A DNA stretch of 64,000 nt from Fodinibius sp051746985 (GTDB lineage Bacteria > Bacteroidota > Rhodothermia > Balneolales > Balneolaceae). Below, in pieces: positions 7,503 through 16,283 of this stretch. The position numbers were made by a program, and so were the translations under genes. The notes beneath the pieces are model-generated. The model worked only from the letters and a program-made list of their open reading frames with translations. It was not told the DNA's origin and searched no databases. The DNA is taken from the NCBI GenBank assembly GCA_051746985.1, contig JBNJFP010000012.1, forward strand, positions 25,647 to 89,646, read 5' to 3'. Positions within the stretch are counted from its first letter, which is position 1, and every line of letters begins with the position of its first letter.

Positions 7503-10049
7503 CTACTTTTCCTTCTCGGAAATCAGCTGCACGGCAATATCCATATTGACATCTTCGGGATCAAAATCATCGGGCAAACTAATATTAGTTTTTCCATATT
7601 TGATATAGGGCCCGTATCGACCAGTCATCACGCGCACTTTCTTTCCATTTTCGGGATGATCACCAAGCTCCTTTATCACATTACTCTTTCTGGATTTTTT
7701 ATTCTTTTTCTGCTCCAGAAGCTCAAGCGCACGATCCAGCTCCACATCCAGCACATAATCACTTTTATGCAGCGAAGCAAATGTACCATCATGCACTACA
7801 AATGGACCATACCGACCCACTCCAGCCCGAACAACTTCTCCCGTTTCCGGGTGCTTACCCAGCGGACGCGGCAGCTCCAGTAATCGCAAAGCCAAATCTA
7901 CATCCACATCTTCCGGTTTCATGTCCTTAAGCAGCGAAGCACGCTCTGGTTTTTTGTTATCCTCCGTACGTTCACCAACCTGCACATAAGGACCATAACG
8001 GCCATTGAGCACAAAAATAGGTTCACCGGTTTCTGGATGATTCCCAATTGATTTAGGACCTTCTTCTTCCGCTTTAATCAACTCTTCAAGCTTCTCCACC
8101 GTAATATCACTCGGCTTCCAGCTTTCGGGGATAGAGGTTGTCAGCTCTTCTCCATTCACTTCTTTTTTAATGTAGGGACCATATCGTCCTACCAGAATTT
8201 TAATATCCTTAAGATCCTCAATTGGCAGATCCAGCTGACGGGCTTCCTCTGGATCAATAGCATCCTCATTTTCTTCGACCTTGGATTTCAATCCCTTTTC
8301 GCCATTGTAATACGTTCCCAAATACTGCTTCGTATCCAGCTTGCCCTGGGCAATTTCATCCAGTTTGGTCTCCATCTCAGAAGTGAAATCACTGTCCACT
8401 ACATCGTGAAGATTTTTCTCTAACAGCTCCGTAACGGCAAAAGCCGTAAACGTAGGAACCAGCGTTTTCCCGTCAGCCTCACAATAACCGCGATTTTGTA
8501 TGGTACTGATAATCGAGGCATACGTACTCGGACGTCCAACGCCTCGCTTTTCGAGCTCCTTAACCAGCGTGGCTTCCGTAAATCGGGCTGGAGGTTTGGT
8601 TTCGTGGGATATTGGCTCAATACCTTCTTCAACAACTTCTTCGCCCTCACTCATTTCAGGCAAGAATTTTTCTTGGTTTTCGAGTGCCGCATCGGGATCG
8701 TCACTACCTTCAACGTAAGCTCGAAAGAATCCGGGAAATACGATCGTTTTTCCACTGGTTTTGAACTCAGCCACTTTACCACTGGCTTCCGCCTTAATCG
8801 TTACGTTCGTAAACTCAAGTTCAGCCTGCTCCATCTGTGTGGCGATGGTTCGTTTCCAAATCAAATCATATAATCTAAACTGATCGCCGCTAAGTCCCGC
8901 TTCTTCGGGCTTCCTAAAATAACTACCCGCCGGACGAATGGCTTCGTGAGCTTCCTGCGCATTGGATCCGCCCCCATAATTTCGTGGCCGATCAAATAAA
9001 TACTCTTCGCCGTATTCCTTTTTCACCGCATTACGCGCCGCATTAATTGCTTGTCCCGATAGACGAGCCGAGTCGGTACGCATGTAGGTGATGTATCCAT
9101 TTTCGTACAGCTTCTGTGCCACACCCATGGTACGCTTGGCCGAGAAGTTCAGCTTTCGGTTGGCCTCCTGCTGAAGCGTAGAGGTTATAAAAGCTGCAGA
9201 GGGATTTCGTTTCTGGCGGTTCTTCTTGACTTCCGAAACTTCCCATTTAGCCTTATCGAGATCATCACGTAGTTCCCCCGCGGTCTTATCATCCAACAGA
9301 ACAACTTTCTTCGGCTTTTTTAACTTACCGGTATTCTCATCAAAGTCTTTGCCCGAAGCCAGTCGCTTGCCATCTAAGTGCGTCAAGTCAGCCTCAAAAA
9401 TATTGCTGTCATCCTGCTTGTGAAGCTGTGCTTTCAAATCCCAATAGCGCGCCGAGCGAAACTTCATACGTTCGCGTTCACGTTCAACAAGGAATCGTAC
9501 GGCCACAGATTGTACACGTCCCGCAGAAAGTCCGGGTGCGATCTTTTTCCACAACAACGGTGAAATCGTATATCCCGCCAGACGGTCAATAATTCGTCGC
9601 GCCTCTTGCGCATTCACGAGATTCATATCGATATCACGAAAATGATTCAGCGAATCTTTAATGGCCTCTTCGGTAATCTCACGAAAAACCATCCGCTTTA
9701 CCGGCACTTCGGGCTTCAGCAATTCGGTCAAGTGCCAAGAAATGGCTTCTCCTTCCCGGTCTTCATCCGTCGCTAAAATAAGCTCATCAGCATTCTTAAG
9801 TTCCTTTTTCAGACGCTTGACCACTTTCTTTTTTCCGTACGGGATCACATAGAGAGGTTCAAAACCTTCATCGGTGTTAACGCCCAAATTAGCCCAATCT
9901 TCGCCCTTAAATTTCTTAGGCACTTCCTTCGCATTGGCCGGAAGATCACGAATATGGCCCATCGACGAATCAATGGTATAATCCTTAGGCAGATACTTCT
10001 TGAGCGTTTTAATTTTTGTGGGTGACTCTACAATTACAAGAGACTTCAT
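7503..10049 (-). CDS. topA: Type IA DNA topoisomerase I
   Basis: Relaxes negative supercoils by single-strand passage. The Toprim domain starts at residue 1, with Glu8 (VESPTK) and the metal site DEDRE at residues 95-99. The active-site Tyr322 lies in YITYMRTDSARLS. Residues 650-848 hold four copies of the C-terminal Toprim-associated repeat, each with GRYGPY/F followed by a short strand pair. There are no Cys4 zinc fingers; the only cysteine in this half is in GYCEADG. The repeat-type tail is known in other Bacteroidota and in chlamydial enzymes. Full length at 848 residues. The peroxiredoxin gene ends 12 bases upstream on the same strand, so the two are probably cotranscribed. Confidence 0.97.
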   Translation of the reverse strand: MKSLVIVESPTKIKTLKKYLPKDYTIDSSMGHIRDLPANAKEVPKKFKGEDWANLGVNTDEGFEPLYVIPYGKKKVVKRLKKELKNADELILATDEDREGEAISWHLTELLKPEVPVKRMVFREITEEAIKDSLNHFRDIDMNLVNAQEARRIIDRLAGYTISPLLWKKIAPGLSAGRVQSVAVRFLVERERERMKFRSARYWDLKAQLHKQDDSNIFEADLTHLDGKRLASGKDFDENTGKLKKPKKVVLLDDKTAGELRDDLDKAKWEVSEVKKNRQKRNPSAAFITSTLQQEANRKLNFSAKRTMGVAQKLYENGYITYMRTDSARLSGQAINAARNAVKKEYGEEYLFDRPRNYGGGSNAQEAHEAIRPAGSYFRKPEEAGLSGDQFRLYDLIWKRTIATQMEQAELEFTNVTIKAEASGKVAEFKTSGKTIVFPGFFRAYVEGSDDPDAALENQEKFLPEMSEGEEVVEEGIEPISHETKPPARFTEATLVKELEKRGVGRPSTYASIISTIQNRGYCEADGKTLVPTFTAFAVTELLEKNLHDVVDSDFTSEMETKLDEIAQGKLDTKQYLGTYYNGEKGLKSKVEENEDAIDPEEARQLDLPIEDLKDIKILVGRYGPYIKKEVNGEELTTSIPESWKPSDITVEKLEELIKAEEEGPKSIGNHPETGEPIFVLNGRYGPYVQVGERTEDNKKPERASLLKDMKPEDVDVDLALRLLELPRPLGKHPETGEVVRAGVGRYGPFVVHDGTFASLHKSDYVLDVELDRALELLEQKKNKKSRKSNVIKELGDHPENGKKVRVMTGRYGPYIKYGKTNISLPDDFDPEDVNMDIAVQLISEKEK

Positions 10050-10061
10050 ATACCTCGTTTT

Positions 10062-10535
10062 CTACAAATTCTTGATCACTTCCTTTAACTCGGAGGCATG
10101 ATCTTTAGTATTTACTTTTTCAATTATGGCTTTGACCGTTCCATCGGTATCGATCACATAAGCAGAACGTGATGGGGCTTCGTATTTATTGCCAAACATC
10201 TGTTTTTCGACAATGGAATCGGTGGCTTCAGCAAATTTATACTCGGGATCAGACGCCAGCACGTAGTTAATATTCAGTTTTTCCGCATAATTTTTATGCG
10301 AACCACAACTGTCTTTACTGATGGCAATCAAATTATAACCTTGTTCATCAAACCAATCGGCATGCTCGGCCAGACTTTTGTTTTGTTTATCACAACCGGA
10401 TGTATTATTGCGCATATACACCGATACAATAGTCGGACGATCTAACAACTCCTTAAACGTCACTGTTTTTTCTTCTCCATTTTTTACAATGTCGAGCGTA
10501 AAATCCGTATCAATTTGGGCACCTGTCTCAATCAT
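10062..10535 (-). CDS. Peroxiredoxin, BCP/PrxQ-like
   Basis: Thiol peroxidase of 157 residues, cytoplasmic. The candidate peroxidatic cysteine is Cys48 in NNTSGCDKQ, a variant of the usual TPGCT-x-E motif in which Pro is Ser and Thr is Asp. Cys77 (SKDSCGSHKNYAEKL) stands where PrxQ/BCP proteins keep a second cysteine region and may act as the resolving residue. The YVLASDPEYKFAEAT block and the C-terminal DTDGTVKAIIEKV strand fit AhpC/TSA fold proteins. It lies immediately upstream of topA with only 12 bases between them. The altered active-site loop means activity should be confirmed. Confidence 0.85.
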   Translation of the reverse strand: MIETGAQIDTDFTLDIVKNGEEKTVTFKELLDRPTIVSVYMRNNTSGCDKQNKSLAEHADWFDEQGYNLIAISKDSCGSHKNYAEKLNINYVLASDPEYKFAEATDSIVEKQMFGNKYEAPSRSAYVIDTDGTVKAIIEKVNTKDHASELKEVIKNL

Positions 10536-10840
10536 GATTCTTCCTTAAACTTTTTAGCTAGTTTGATGTTGGCAGTGACTCTATTAACTCAATTTATAAC
10601 CCATTTCGTTCTGCCAATCAGCATTTTAGGGATCTTTTATAATAAAGTGATCAGCCCCGTACTGCAATAAATCTTTTGATTGCGGAAGGTATTGCTATTA
10701 GTTGAAGATTAGATGAAGGAGTCAAATGTTAGATGTGAAACGGCAGAAGTGAGATGTACTAAAGCCATTTTAATAATTTTGTAAGTATTTAAAAGTTCTT
10801 AGGTCATACTAATACATTCACTTTTATAAACCATTTCATC
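10536..10840. other. 305-bp intergenic region with repeat-like segment
   Basis: No open frame with protein character is visible. It serves as the divergent promoter region of the peroxiredoxin and the four-helix-bundle gene. The segment 10721-10756 is a purine-rich repeat arm (see the unit at 10721-11225); the rest is A/T-rich without clear motifs. Confidence 0.6.
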
Positions 10841-11225
10841 ATGATCAATCTAAGCCACAAAAAACTTGATGTCTGGAGAGCTTCAATAAAGTTAACTGCT
10901 ATCATTTATGAATTGACCCTATTATTTCCCAAACATGAGCTATATGGGTTAACATCCCAACTTCGACGTGCTTCGGTATCAATCCCCTCGAATATTGCAG
11001 AAGGAGCAGCACGAAGATCACCAAAAGAACGGTGTAGATTTTATGAAATCGCTCGTTCATCATTAGTTGAAGTTGATACACAACTTGAAATAGCTCAGAA
11101 GCTAAACTATTTGTCAGATAAAGAATTAATCAAAGTTGAGAATGAATTAGAGCATATTTTTGCAATGCTTTCAAACTTGATTAAGAGCACTTAAAAACAT
11201 TTTCCGTCTCACATTTCACGTCAAC
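10721..11225. repeat. Candidate IVS-like unit: four-helix-bundle gene between imperfect inverted arms
   Basis: The left arm (10721-10756) and the reverse complement of the right arm (11195-11225) share the words GTGAAA and GTGAGA-x-G in the same order, separated by an eight-base insertion in the left arm. The 13-mer GGCAGAAGTGAGA at 10742-10754 recurs inverted at 13050-13062. The arms enclose the four-helix-bundle gene. The pairing is weak on its own; it gains weight from the near-perfect arms at 16283-16708 around the second gene of the same family. Confidence 0.4.
10841..11194 (+). CDS. Four-helix-bundle protein (23S rRNA intervening-sequence protein family)
   Basis: A 117-residue all-helical protein. 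The hallmarks of the S23/IVP family are all present: N-terminal KKLDVWRASIKLTAIIYELT, LTSQLRRASVSIPSNIAEGAAR near residue 40, the loop RRSPKERCRFYEIARSSLVEVDTQL, and a final helix ending near residue 115. Proteins of this family are encoded inside intervening sequences of 23S rRNA genes in Leptospira, Coxiella and others, and are common as stand-alone genes in Bacteroidota; the Avd protein of diversity-generating retroelements has the same fold. Members are pentameric and basic, with unknown cellular role. No reverse transcriptase or rRNA is nearby. The gene converges with the NUDIX gene. Confidence 0.9.
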   Translation: MINLSHKKLDVWRASIKLTAIIYELTLLFPKHELYGLTSQLRRASVSIPSNIAEGAARRSPKERCRFYEIARSSLVEVDTQLEIAQKLNYLSDKELIKVENELEHIFAMLSNLIKST

Positions 11226-11793
11226 TCTTCAACAAAAACCGCGCTACCGCCGCCACCATAATACTGTGATGAATAGTACCATCAGCCACAAAATCCAAAA
11301 ACTCATCCATTGGTAATAGGTGTACATTAATACGTTCGTGCTGATCTCCTTCCGGCTTTTCGGATGTTATTAGCTCACAATTTTCAGCCACATACAAATG
11401 TGTGTAGTTAGTCATAATAGCGGGATTAGAACTCACTTTTCCCAAGCTGCTCCAGCTTGTGGATTCAAATCCGGTCTCCTCCACAAGTTCACGCTTTATA
11501 GACTCCAGCGGTTCTTCCCCGGCATCAACCATCCCGCCCGGTATTTCAAGCGTCGGTTGTTCAATCCCATAGCGATACTGTTCTACTAATACTACTTTAT
11601 TATTATTTGTAATGGGAATGACGTTTACCCACTCCGGGGCCTCCAAGACAAAAAAATCACCTTCATTATTTTCATCTTCAGCCTCTAATCTCATTTTTCG
11701 CTGCAAAAGATTAAAAATTGGTGTAGGATATTCCTTATTTTCACGGACAACCGACCACGGTTCAATGGTAAACTGGAATGATTTTTTACTCAT
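11221..11793 (-). CDS. NUDIX hydrolase, ADP-ribose pyrophosphatase-like
   Basis: The complete Nudix box GX5EX7REUXEEXGU runs from Gly87 to Phe109 (GMVDAGEEPLESIKRELVEE at its core). Upstream the VVLVEQYRYGIEQPTLEIPGG segment is characteristic of the ADP-ribose/sugar-nucleotide branch (NudF/NudE-like), which splits ADP-ribose into AMP and ribose 5-phosphate. Cytoplasmic, 190 residues, complete. Its start is only 20 bases from the divergent AMP nucleosidase gene, whose substrate AMP is the expected product of this enzyme, so the pair may form a short salvage route. The substrate assignment is by motif only. Confidence 0.88.
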   Translation of the reverse strand: MSKKSFQFTIEPWSVVRENKEYPTPIFNLLQRKMRLEAEDENNEGDFFVLEAPEWVNVIPITNNNKVVLVEQYRYGIEQPTLEIPGGMVDAGEEPLESIKRELVEETGFESTSWSSLGKVSSNPAIMTNYTHLYVAENCELITSEKPEGDQHERINVHLLPMDEFLDFVADGTIHHSIMVAAVARFLLKS

Positions 11794-11813
11794 AAGGCTA
11801 AAGATTACGATTT

Positions 11814-13001
11814 ATGGCAAATCGATTTGAATTTGAAACAGAAGAAGTTAATTCACAAGAAGAACTCCACGAGCGCATGGTCCACGCCTGTGACACGATG
11901 GAAAACATTTATGAAAATGGTGAATATCCCAAATTACTGGTCAAACGATCGTGGTCCAAACACAATCCCATTATTACGGGAGAGATGGCCAAGCCCGAAG
12001 CCTTCCGATGGTATTTGCTTCGTGAACTCAAAAAGTTGGGAAAAAAAGGAGCCGTCATAAAGATTATTCCCTCGCGTGAGCGCCTGCCCCTCAATGATCC
12101 CGACCTACTCGACAATACTGACGAAGACGACTGGGATATCACGCAGAAAAAACTCTTCTTATTTAGCCCTGAGCGCATAGAGATTTCTTTAAATCGATTG
12201 GAGCACTACACTGGTACCGATCCCCAAGATTTTCAGCGTTATATCCTGTTTACCAATTATGATATGCATGTTGAGGTTTTCCAGGAAATGTTTCCCAATT
12301 GCATAAAACCAGCTCGCGAAGGCGTTCAGATGCCAGCTTATCATCATAAGTTGGATGATAATAAAGGTATTACACTTGTTAATATTGGTGTAGGACCTTC
12401 GAACGCAAAAACCATTACCGATCACGTTGCGGTACTACGTCCCGATGCCATGATTATGGTTGGACATTGCGGTGGCCTGCGCAATCACCAGGATATCGGC
12501 GACTTTGTGCTGGCTACCGGATTTATGCGAAACGATGGCGTTTTGGATGACATCCTGCCACTTAATATTCCCATTACCCCCAACTACTTGATGAACGTCT
12601 TTTTGAAGGAAGTGCTTGATAAATACAACCGTAATCATCGCATGGGCACTATCTTTACCACGGCCAATCGCAACTGGGAATTTATTAAACGTCGAACTGT
12701 CGAGAAGATTCATACGAGCCGCAGCATCGCGGTAGATATGGAATCAGCTACAGTAGCCACCAACGGCTATCGCTATCGTATTCCCAATGCTACCATGCTC
12801 TGCGTAAGTGACAAGCCACTGCACGGCAAACCCAAACTCAGCAGCGATGCCCAGGAGTTTTATGAGGATTCCAAACAACTTCACGTTGAGATGGCGGTTG
12901 AAGTACTTAATATGTGTAAAGAGACCTATCCCGAGGGACTGCCCAACGCCAGCATCCGCGCGATGAATGAACCGCTGATGGGTGGCCCGGACGAAGATTA
13001 G
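11814..13001 (+). CDS. amn: AMP nucleosidase
   Basis: Cleaves AMP to adenine and ribose 5-phosphate. Residues 1-165 form the N-terminal regulatory-type domain of long AMP nucleosidases, and residues 180-380 form a PNP/UDP phosphorylase fold. Visible landmarks are INIGVGPSNAKTITDHVA, the glycine-rich MIMVGHCGGLRNHQDIGDFV, the nucleoside-binding VDMESATVATNGYR and the catalytic-loop region CVSDKPLHGKPK. At 395 residues it is shorter than E. coli Amn (about 484) but longer than the single-domain forms. It is transcribed divergently from the ADP-ribose pyrophosphatase-like gene with 20 bases between the two start codons. Confidence 0.9.
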   Translation: MANRFEFETEEVNSQEELHERMVHACDTMENIYENGEYPKLLVKRSWSKHNPIITGEMAKPEAFRWYLLRELKKLGKKGAVIKIIPSRERLPLNDPDLLDNTDEDDWDITQKKLFLFSPERIEISLNRLEHYTGTDPQDFQRYILFTNYDMHVEVFQEMFPNCIKPAREGVQMPAYHHKLDDNKGITLVNIGVGPSNAKTITDHVAVLRPDAMIMVGHCGGLRNHQDIGDFVLATGFMRNDGVLDDILPLNIPITPNYLMNVFLKEVLDKYNRNHRMGTIFTTANRNWEFIKRRTVEKIHTSRSIAVDMESATVATNGYRYRIPNATMLCVSDKPLHGKPKLSSDAQEFYEDSKQLHVEMAVEVLNMCKETYPEGLPNASIRAMNEPLMGGPDED

Positions 13002-13009
13002 TGACAGTA

Positions 13010-13062
13010 GGCAAACGTGAGATGTGAAACGTCAAACGCTCATCTGCCGTCTCACTTCTGCC
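13010..13062. repeat. Solo imperfect hairpin, intergenic repeat family
   Basis: Left arm 13010-13024 and right arm 13048-13062 pair at 12 of 15 positions. The right arm read on the minus strand contains the 13-mer GGCAGAAGTGAGA found at 10742-10754. It lies between the convergent amn and DUF5916 genes, a few bases from both stop codons, and could act as a bidirectional 3'-end hairpin. Confidence 0.5.
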
Positions 13063-13068
13063 ATCTTG

Positions 13069-15333
13069 CTAACTGCGAATTAAATACTGAAACTTTACAA
13101 AGAACTGGCGATCGGTCTCTTTAAAGCCCGTGTAACCATTAGGACCGGACCGATCATAGTGGTTTAGGTTATCTGTCATCCCTATATAAAACTTGGTAAA
13201 CGGGTTGGCTTTGTAATACAATAGCGGATAAATCTGAAGCTGGTCGTTGAATGAGTTGTACTGCGTAATCAGGCGTGCAAATAGTTTCTTCGAAAAGTTA
13301 TAATTGCTCTTTAGCCGATAGATATCTCCACTAAAATAATGCTCATCCGCATTTGCAGCAGAAAGCGTAGAATAGTTATAGCTGAGTTCCATCTCAAGAC
13401 GAGAGGTCGGTTTTAGAGTTGCATCCGCCGAAATATTATATCCTTTGCCCAACGTAGGGTTTTCTTCTCGGTTAACATACTTTCCAAAATCAATATGTCC
13501 GCTAAGTGTCAACTCATTCATCGGATCTGTACTGACATCAATCATCAGGCGATTCATCTTTGTAAAAAAACGTCCACGAAATCGCTCGTCATTTAATGGC
13601 AGATAGTTTATAGAAATATTGGTCTGGCCACCAAGGTTATTGCTCCATCTTATGAAGATGTATCGCTCCTGAAATTGTCCGGAAAAATCGTATCGCCAAC
13701 TTCCACTCGTACTTACCGAACCGTTTGATAGCCAATCCCAACCCGGGTAATAGGTAACACTTTGAGAGGCATCAAATTTACGCTGATCGACCTGATTTAT
13801 AAATCCGTTTTGCGTTTGAAAAGTGGGCGAATAGGAGGTGTATCCTAATGAAAAATCGTAGAATTTGGCTTGCCGCGAAAACTCGGTACTCAACAGCGTA
13901 CCGCCAAACTGTTCACCGTTAAAAGCGGCATCATACGAGCCTTGACCAAAGGTTCGGCGATCATCATACAAAGCCAAGTCATCAATCTCTTGGGTATTTG
14001 TATAGGCAGCCTGCCCGCTAAAATAGTAGTTATCCGTCAGCAAAAAATTCCAGTCGACACTGCCCACGTAGTTGTGACCATCCTGCTGATTTCGCGTAGT
14101 AATCAATCCTCCGATATACGATTCAGAACCAAAATTATACTTTCCGCGCAACACATTATTATAGGCTTCCATATCTGACTGTACCTGAGAGCTACCGTAC
14201 CGACCGGGAACGATAAAAGCCGCATCACGATCGAAAGCTGTTAGAAAGGCGATGCTATAATCCTGGGATTGATGTGTAGCCTTGCCCGCAGCCAGTGGAC
14301 GATTGATCATCCGTGAATAAAAAAGATCTTCATCCGTTGCAAAGAGATCGCTTCCCTTCATGAAAAAAGGACGTTTTTCGGAGTACTGAAGGGCGAACGT
14401 TTCGTTTGCTGCTATCTGGTCGGCGTCGGTTTCAACCTGACTAAAATCAGGATTAAAAACTGCATTTAACGACGTTGTTGAGGTGGGTTCGTACATAACA
14501 CTCCCACCCAAACGTCCATCGATACGGCCGTGATCCAAACCAGAATTAGGATCGCCGGCATCGTTTATCCTGCTGCTCTGATAGCTCATGCCATAAGGTA
14601 AGAACTCCACGGTTCTGGAACTTTCGAGATTTTTCATCCCAACCATTCGTCCATTCTGACAAATCAGGCAGGAGTTATCCAAATCTACTTCATTCCACGC
14701 AAATTGATACCGGTTGCTACGGGGATAATTGCGGATAAACTGAATGGACCAATTATGAATATCCCGATCGGGAAAACTGAGACTTTTAAACGGAATCTTC
14801 ATCACGCCCTGGTATCCACTATCCGTAATCTTGCCCTCTGAATACCAGAGCATATCAAAATTCATATCCTCACTATTGCCAGTGCGCATCCCATCCATCT
14901 GTACACCCAGCGGGTTGATAAATAGCTGATACGCCTGCTGGTTATTATTAAAAGGATCGATAAGCACGCCTACGTAGTCATCATCAAAACCGTTGTCGCG
15001 ATCAGATATATTGGCACGGATATTTTTTGGATTGGGATCCTCGCTCTTGAACGCGATATACAAATTTTGATCACTGTAAAGCACTTTCACTTCGGTAGTA
15101 ACCCATGCCGGCAGATTATCATTGGGTTCAACCTGATATTCTATATATACAGGTTCGGCTTGTCGCCATGCCGGATGCGATAGATCAGCTGAAATATCAA
15201 AATCCTCATCAATAGCATGGGGAGATACCTGTTCGAGCGTATCTACTTGTTTTTGTGCCTCTACGGTCAGCATTGGGATAACGAATAGAATAAGGACGAC
15301 CAATAAGGATCGGCAAAAAGGTGCCTGAAGCAT
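13069..15333 (-). CDS. DUF5916 outer-membrane protein with N-terminal carbohydrate-binding-like domain
   Basis: A 754-residue exported protein. A signal peptide ends near residue 27 (TVEAQ). Residues 38-235 form a CBM9-like beta-sandwich (DISADLSHPAWRQAEP through YVGVLIDPFNNNQQAYQLFINPLGVQMDGM). Residues 250-754 carry the DUF5916 beta-barrel, with alternating aromatic strands and a terminal strand ending in FVKFQYLIRS, as expected for BAM-inserted proteins. The segment YSEKRPFFMKGSDLF is the family's plug-like signature. The function of the family is unknown; it is often found near peptidases and TonB-dependent transporters. Here it stands alone, convergent with amn and divergent from radC. 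Confidence 0.9.
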   Translation of the reverse strand: MLQAPFCRSLLVVLILFVIPMLTVEAQKQVDTLEQVSPHAIDEDFDISADLSHPAWRQAEPVYIEYQVEPNDNLPAWVTTEVKVLYSDQNLYIAFKSEDPNPKNIRANISDRDNGFDDDYVGVLIDPFNNNQQAYQLFINPLGVQMDGMRTGNSEDMNFDMLWYSEGKITDSGYQGVMKIPFKSLSFPDRDIHNWSIQFIRNYPRSNRYQFAWNEVDLDNSCLICQNGRMVGMKNLESSRTVEFLPYGMSYQSSRINDAGDPNSGLDHGRIDGRLGGSVMYEPTSTTSLNAVFNPDFSQVETDADQIAANETFALQYSEKRPFFMKGSDLFATDEDLFYSRMINRPLAAGKATHQSQDYSIAFLTAFDRDAAFIVPGRYGSSQVQSDMEAYNNVLRGKYNFGSESYIGGLITTRNQQDGHNYVGSVDWNFLLTDNYYFSGQAAYTNTQEIDDLALYDDRRTFGQGSYDAAFNGEQFGGTLLSTEFSRQAKFYDFSLGYTSYSPTFQTQNGFINQVDQRKFDASQSVTYYPGWDWLSNGSVSTSGSWRYDFSGQFQERYIFIRWSNNLGGQTNISINYLPLNDERFRGRFFTKMNRLMIDVSTDPMNELTLSGHIDFGKYVNREENPTLGKGYNISADATLKPTSRLEMELSYNYSTLSAANADEHYFSGDIYRLKSNYNFSKKLFARLITQYNSFNDQLQIYPLLYYKANPFTKFYIGMTDNLNHYDRSGPNGYTGFKETDRQFFVKFQYLIRS

Positions 15334-15563
15334 ATATAAGATACTTTTTATGATTTAAATCTTTTGTTAATAAAGCATTTTTTCCACGAGCTAACCACAA
15401 AATGTTGCATCAAAAATCCCACGGAAAAATAAGAATTAACAGCACGTCGGTTTAAAATGTTGTTAAAAATAAGCAACTATGTGATTGTTCTCATCAGCTT
15501 TTTTTGTAAGGATTTATAGTGCCATGACTCTTACTTATAAATCTAAACCAAGAGTGAATTTCT

Positions 15564-16283
15564 ATGTCTGATCAAGAACAGTTCGAAGCCAATAATTTTC
15601 TAAAGCGCACCGTCAAAGAGATGAATCCCGATGAGCAGCCGCGCGAAAAGCTGACCAATTATGGCAGTGAAAGCTTGTCTAATGCAGAACTACTGGCCAT
15701 TCTTTTACGCACCGGAAGCCAAAAGATGAATGTGATCCAGATGTCGCAAGCTCTGCTTGATCATTTCGACGGAATCCGCTACCTGGCACGCAAAGGATGG
15801 CAGGATCTGAAAGTAATTCCCGGCATGGGCAAGGTGAAATCACTTACTTTGGAAGCCGTATTCGAATTATCTCGGCGCATCCAGATGGCCAGTCTGGGCG
15901 AACAGGTGCAAATTACATCCCCCGATGATGCGGTAGCTTACTTTGGTCCCAAACTACGCGACCTTACCAAAGAGGTATTTATGGTAGCCTTTTTAAACAA
16001 TGCAAAAATTGTGATGGGGTATAAAAAAGTAAGTTCAGGCGGTTCCACAGCTACGATTGTAGATCCTGCCGAGGTTATGCGTCAGGCCGTAATGAACGAG
16101 GCCAACAGTATTTTGCTGTTACATAATCATCCCAGTGGCAATAACAAGGAATCCAAAGCCGATATTCAGCTCACCAAGCGTATTTCAAAATCCGGTAAAC
16201 TGCTGGGCATTCCGGTGGATGATCATATCATTATTGCCGGCGACGGCTATACCAGTTTTCGGGCAAAAGGACTGCTTGATTGA
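15564..16283 (+). CDS. radC: DNA repair protein RadC (JAMM-domain protein)
   Basis: UPF0758 family, 239 residues. An N-terminal UmuC-like helix-hairpin-helix region (LLRTGSQKMNVIQMSQALL, GMGKVKSLTLEAVFEL) precedes the JAB1/MPN+ domain. The metal motif is HNHPSG...D with His187, His189 and Asp200. Despite its name the role of RadC in repair is unproven; the fold suggests a metal-dependent hydrolase acting on DNA or protein. Its stop codon overlaps the first base of an inverted-repeat arm that brackets the broken four-helix-bundle gene, so insertion of that unit may have happened exactly at the 3' end of radC. Confidence 0.93.
   Translation: MSDQEQFEANNFLKRTVKEMNPDEQPREKLTNYGSESLSNAELLAILLRTGSQKMNVIQMSQALLDHFDGIRYLARKGWQDLKVIPGMGKVKSLTLEAVFELSRRIQMASLGEQVQITSPDDAVAYFGPKLRDLTKEVFMVAFLNNAKIVMGYKKVSSGGSTATIVDPAEVMRQAVMNEANSILLLHNHPSGNNKESKADIQLTKRISKSGKLLGIPVDDHIIIAGDGYTSFRAKGLLD

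Noticed and set aside
7434..7883. 149-residue open frame on the plus strand
   Set aside because: It lies mostly antisense to the 3' end of topA, has no protein family character and is explained as a shadow frame.
10841..11194. Avd-type protein of a diversity-generating retroelement
   Set aside because: Same fold, but no reverse transcriptase, template repeat or variable-repeat gene is nearby.
13010..13062. CRISPR-like repeat
   Set aside because: Only inverted and dispersed copies exist; there is no array of direct repeats with regular spacers anywhere in the window.
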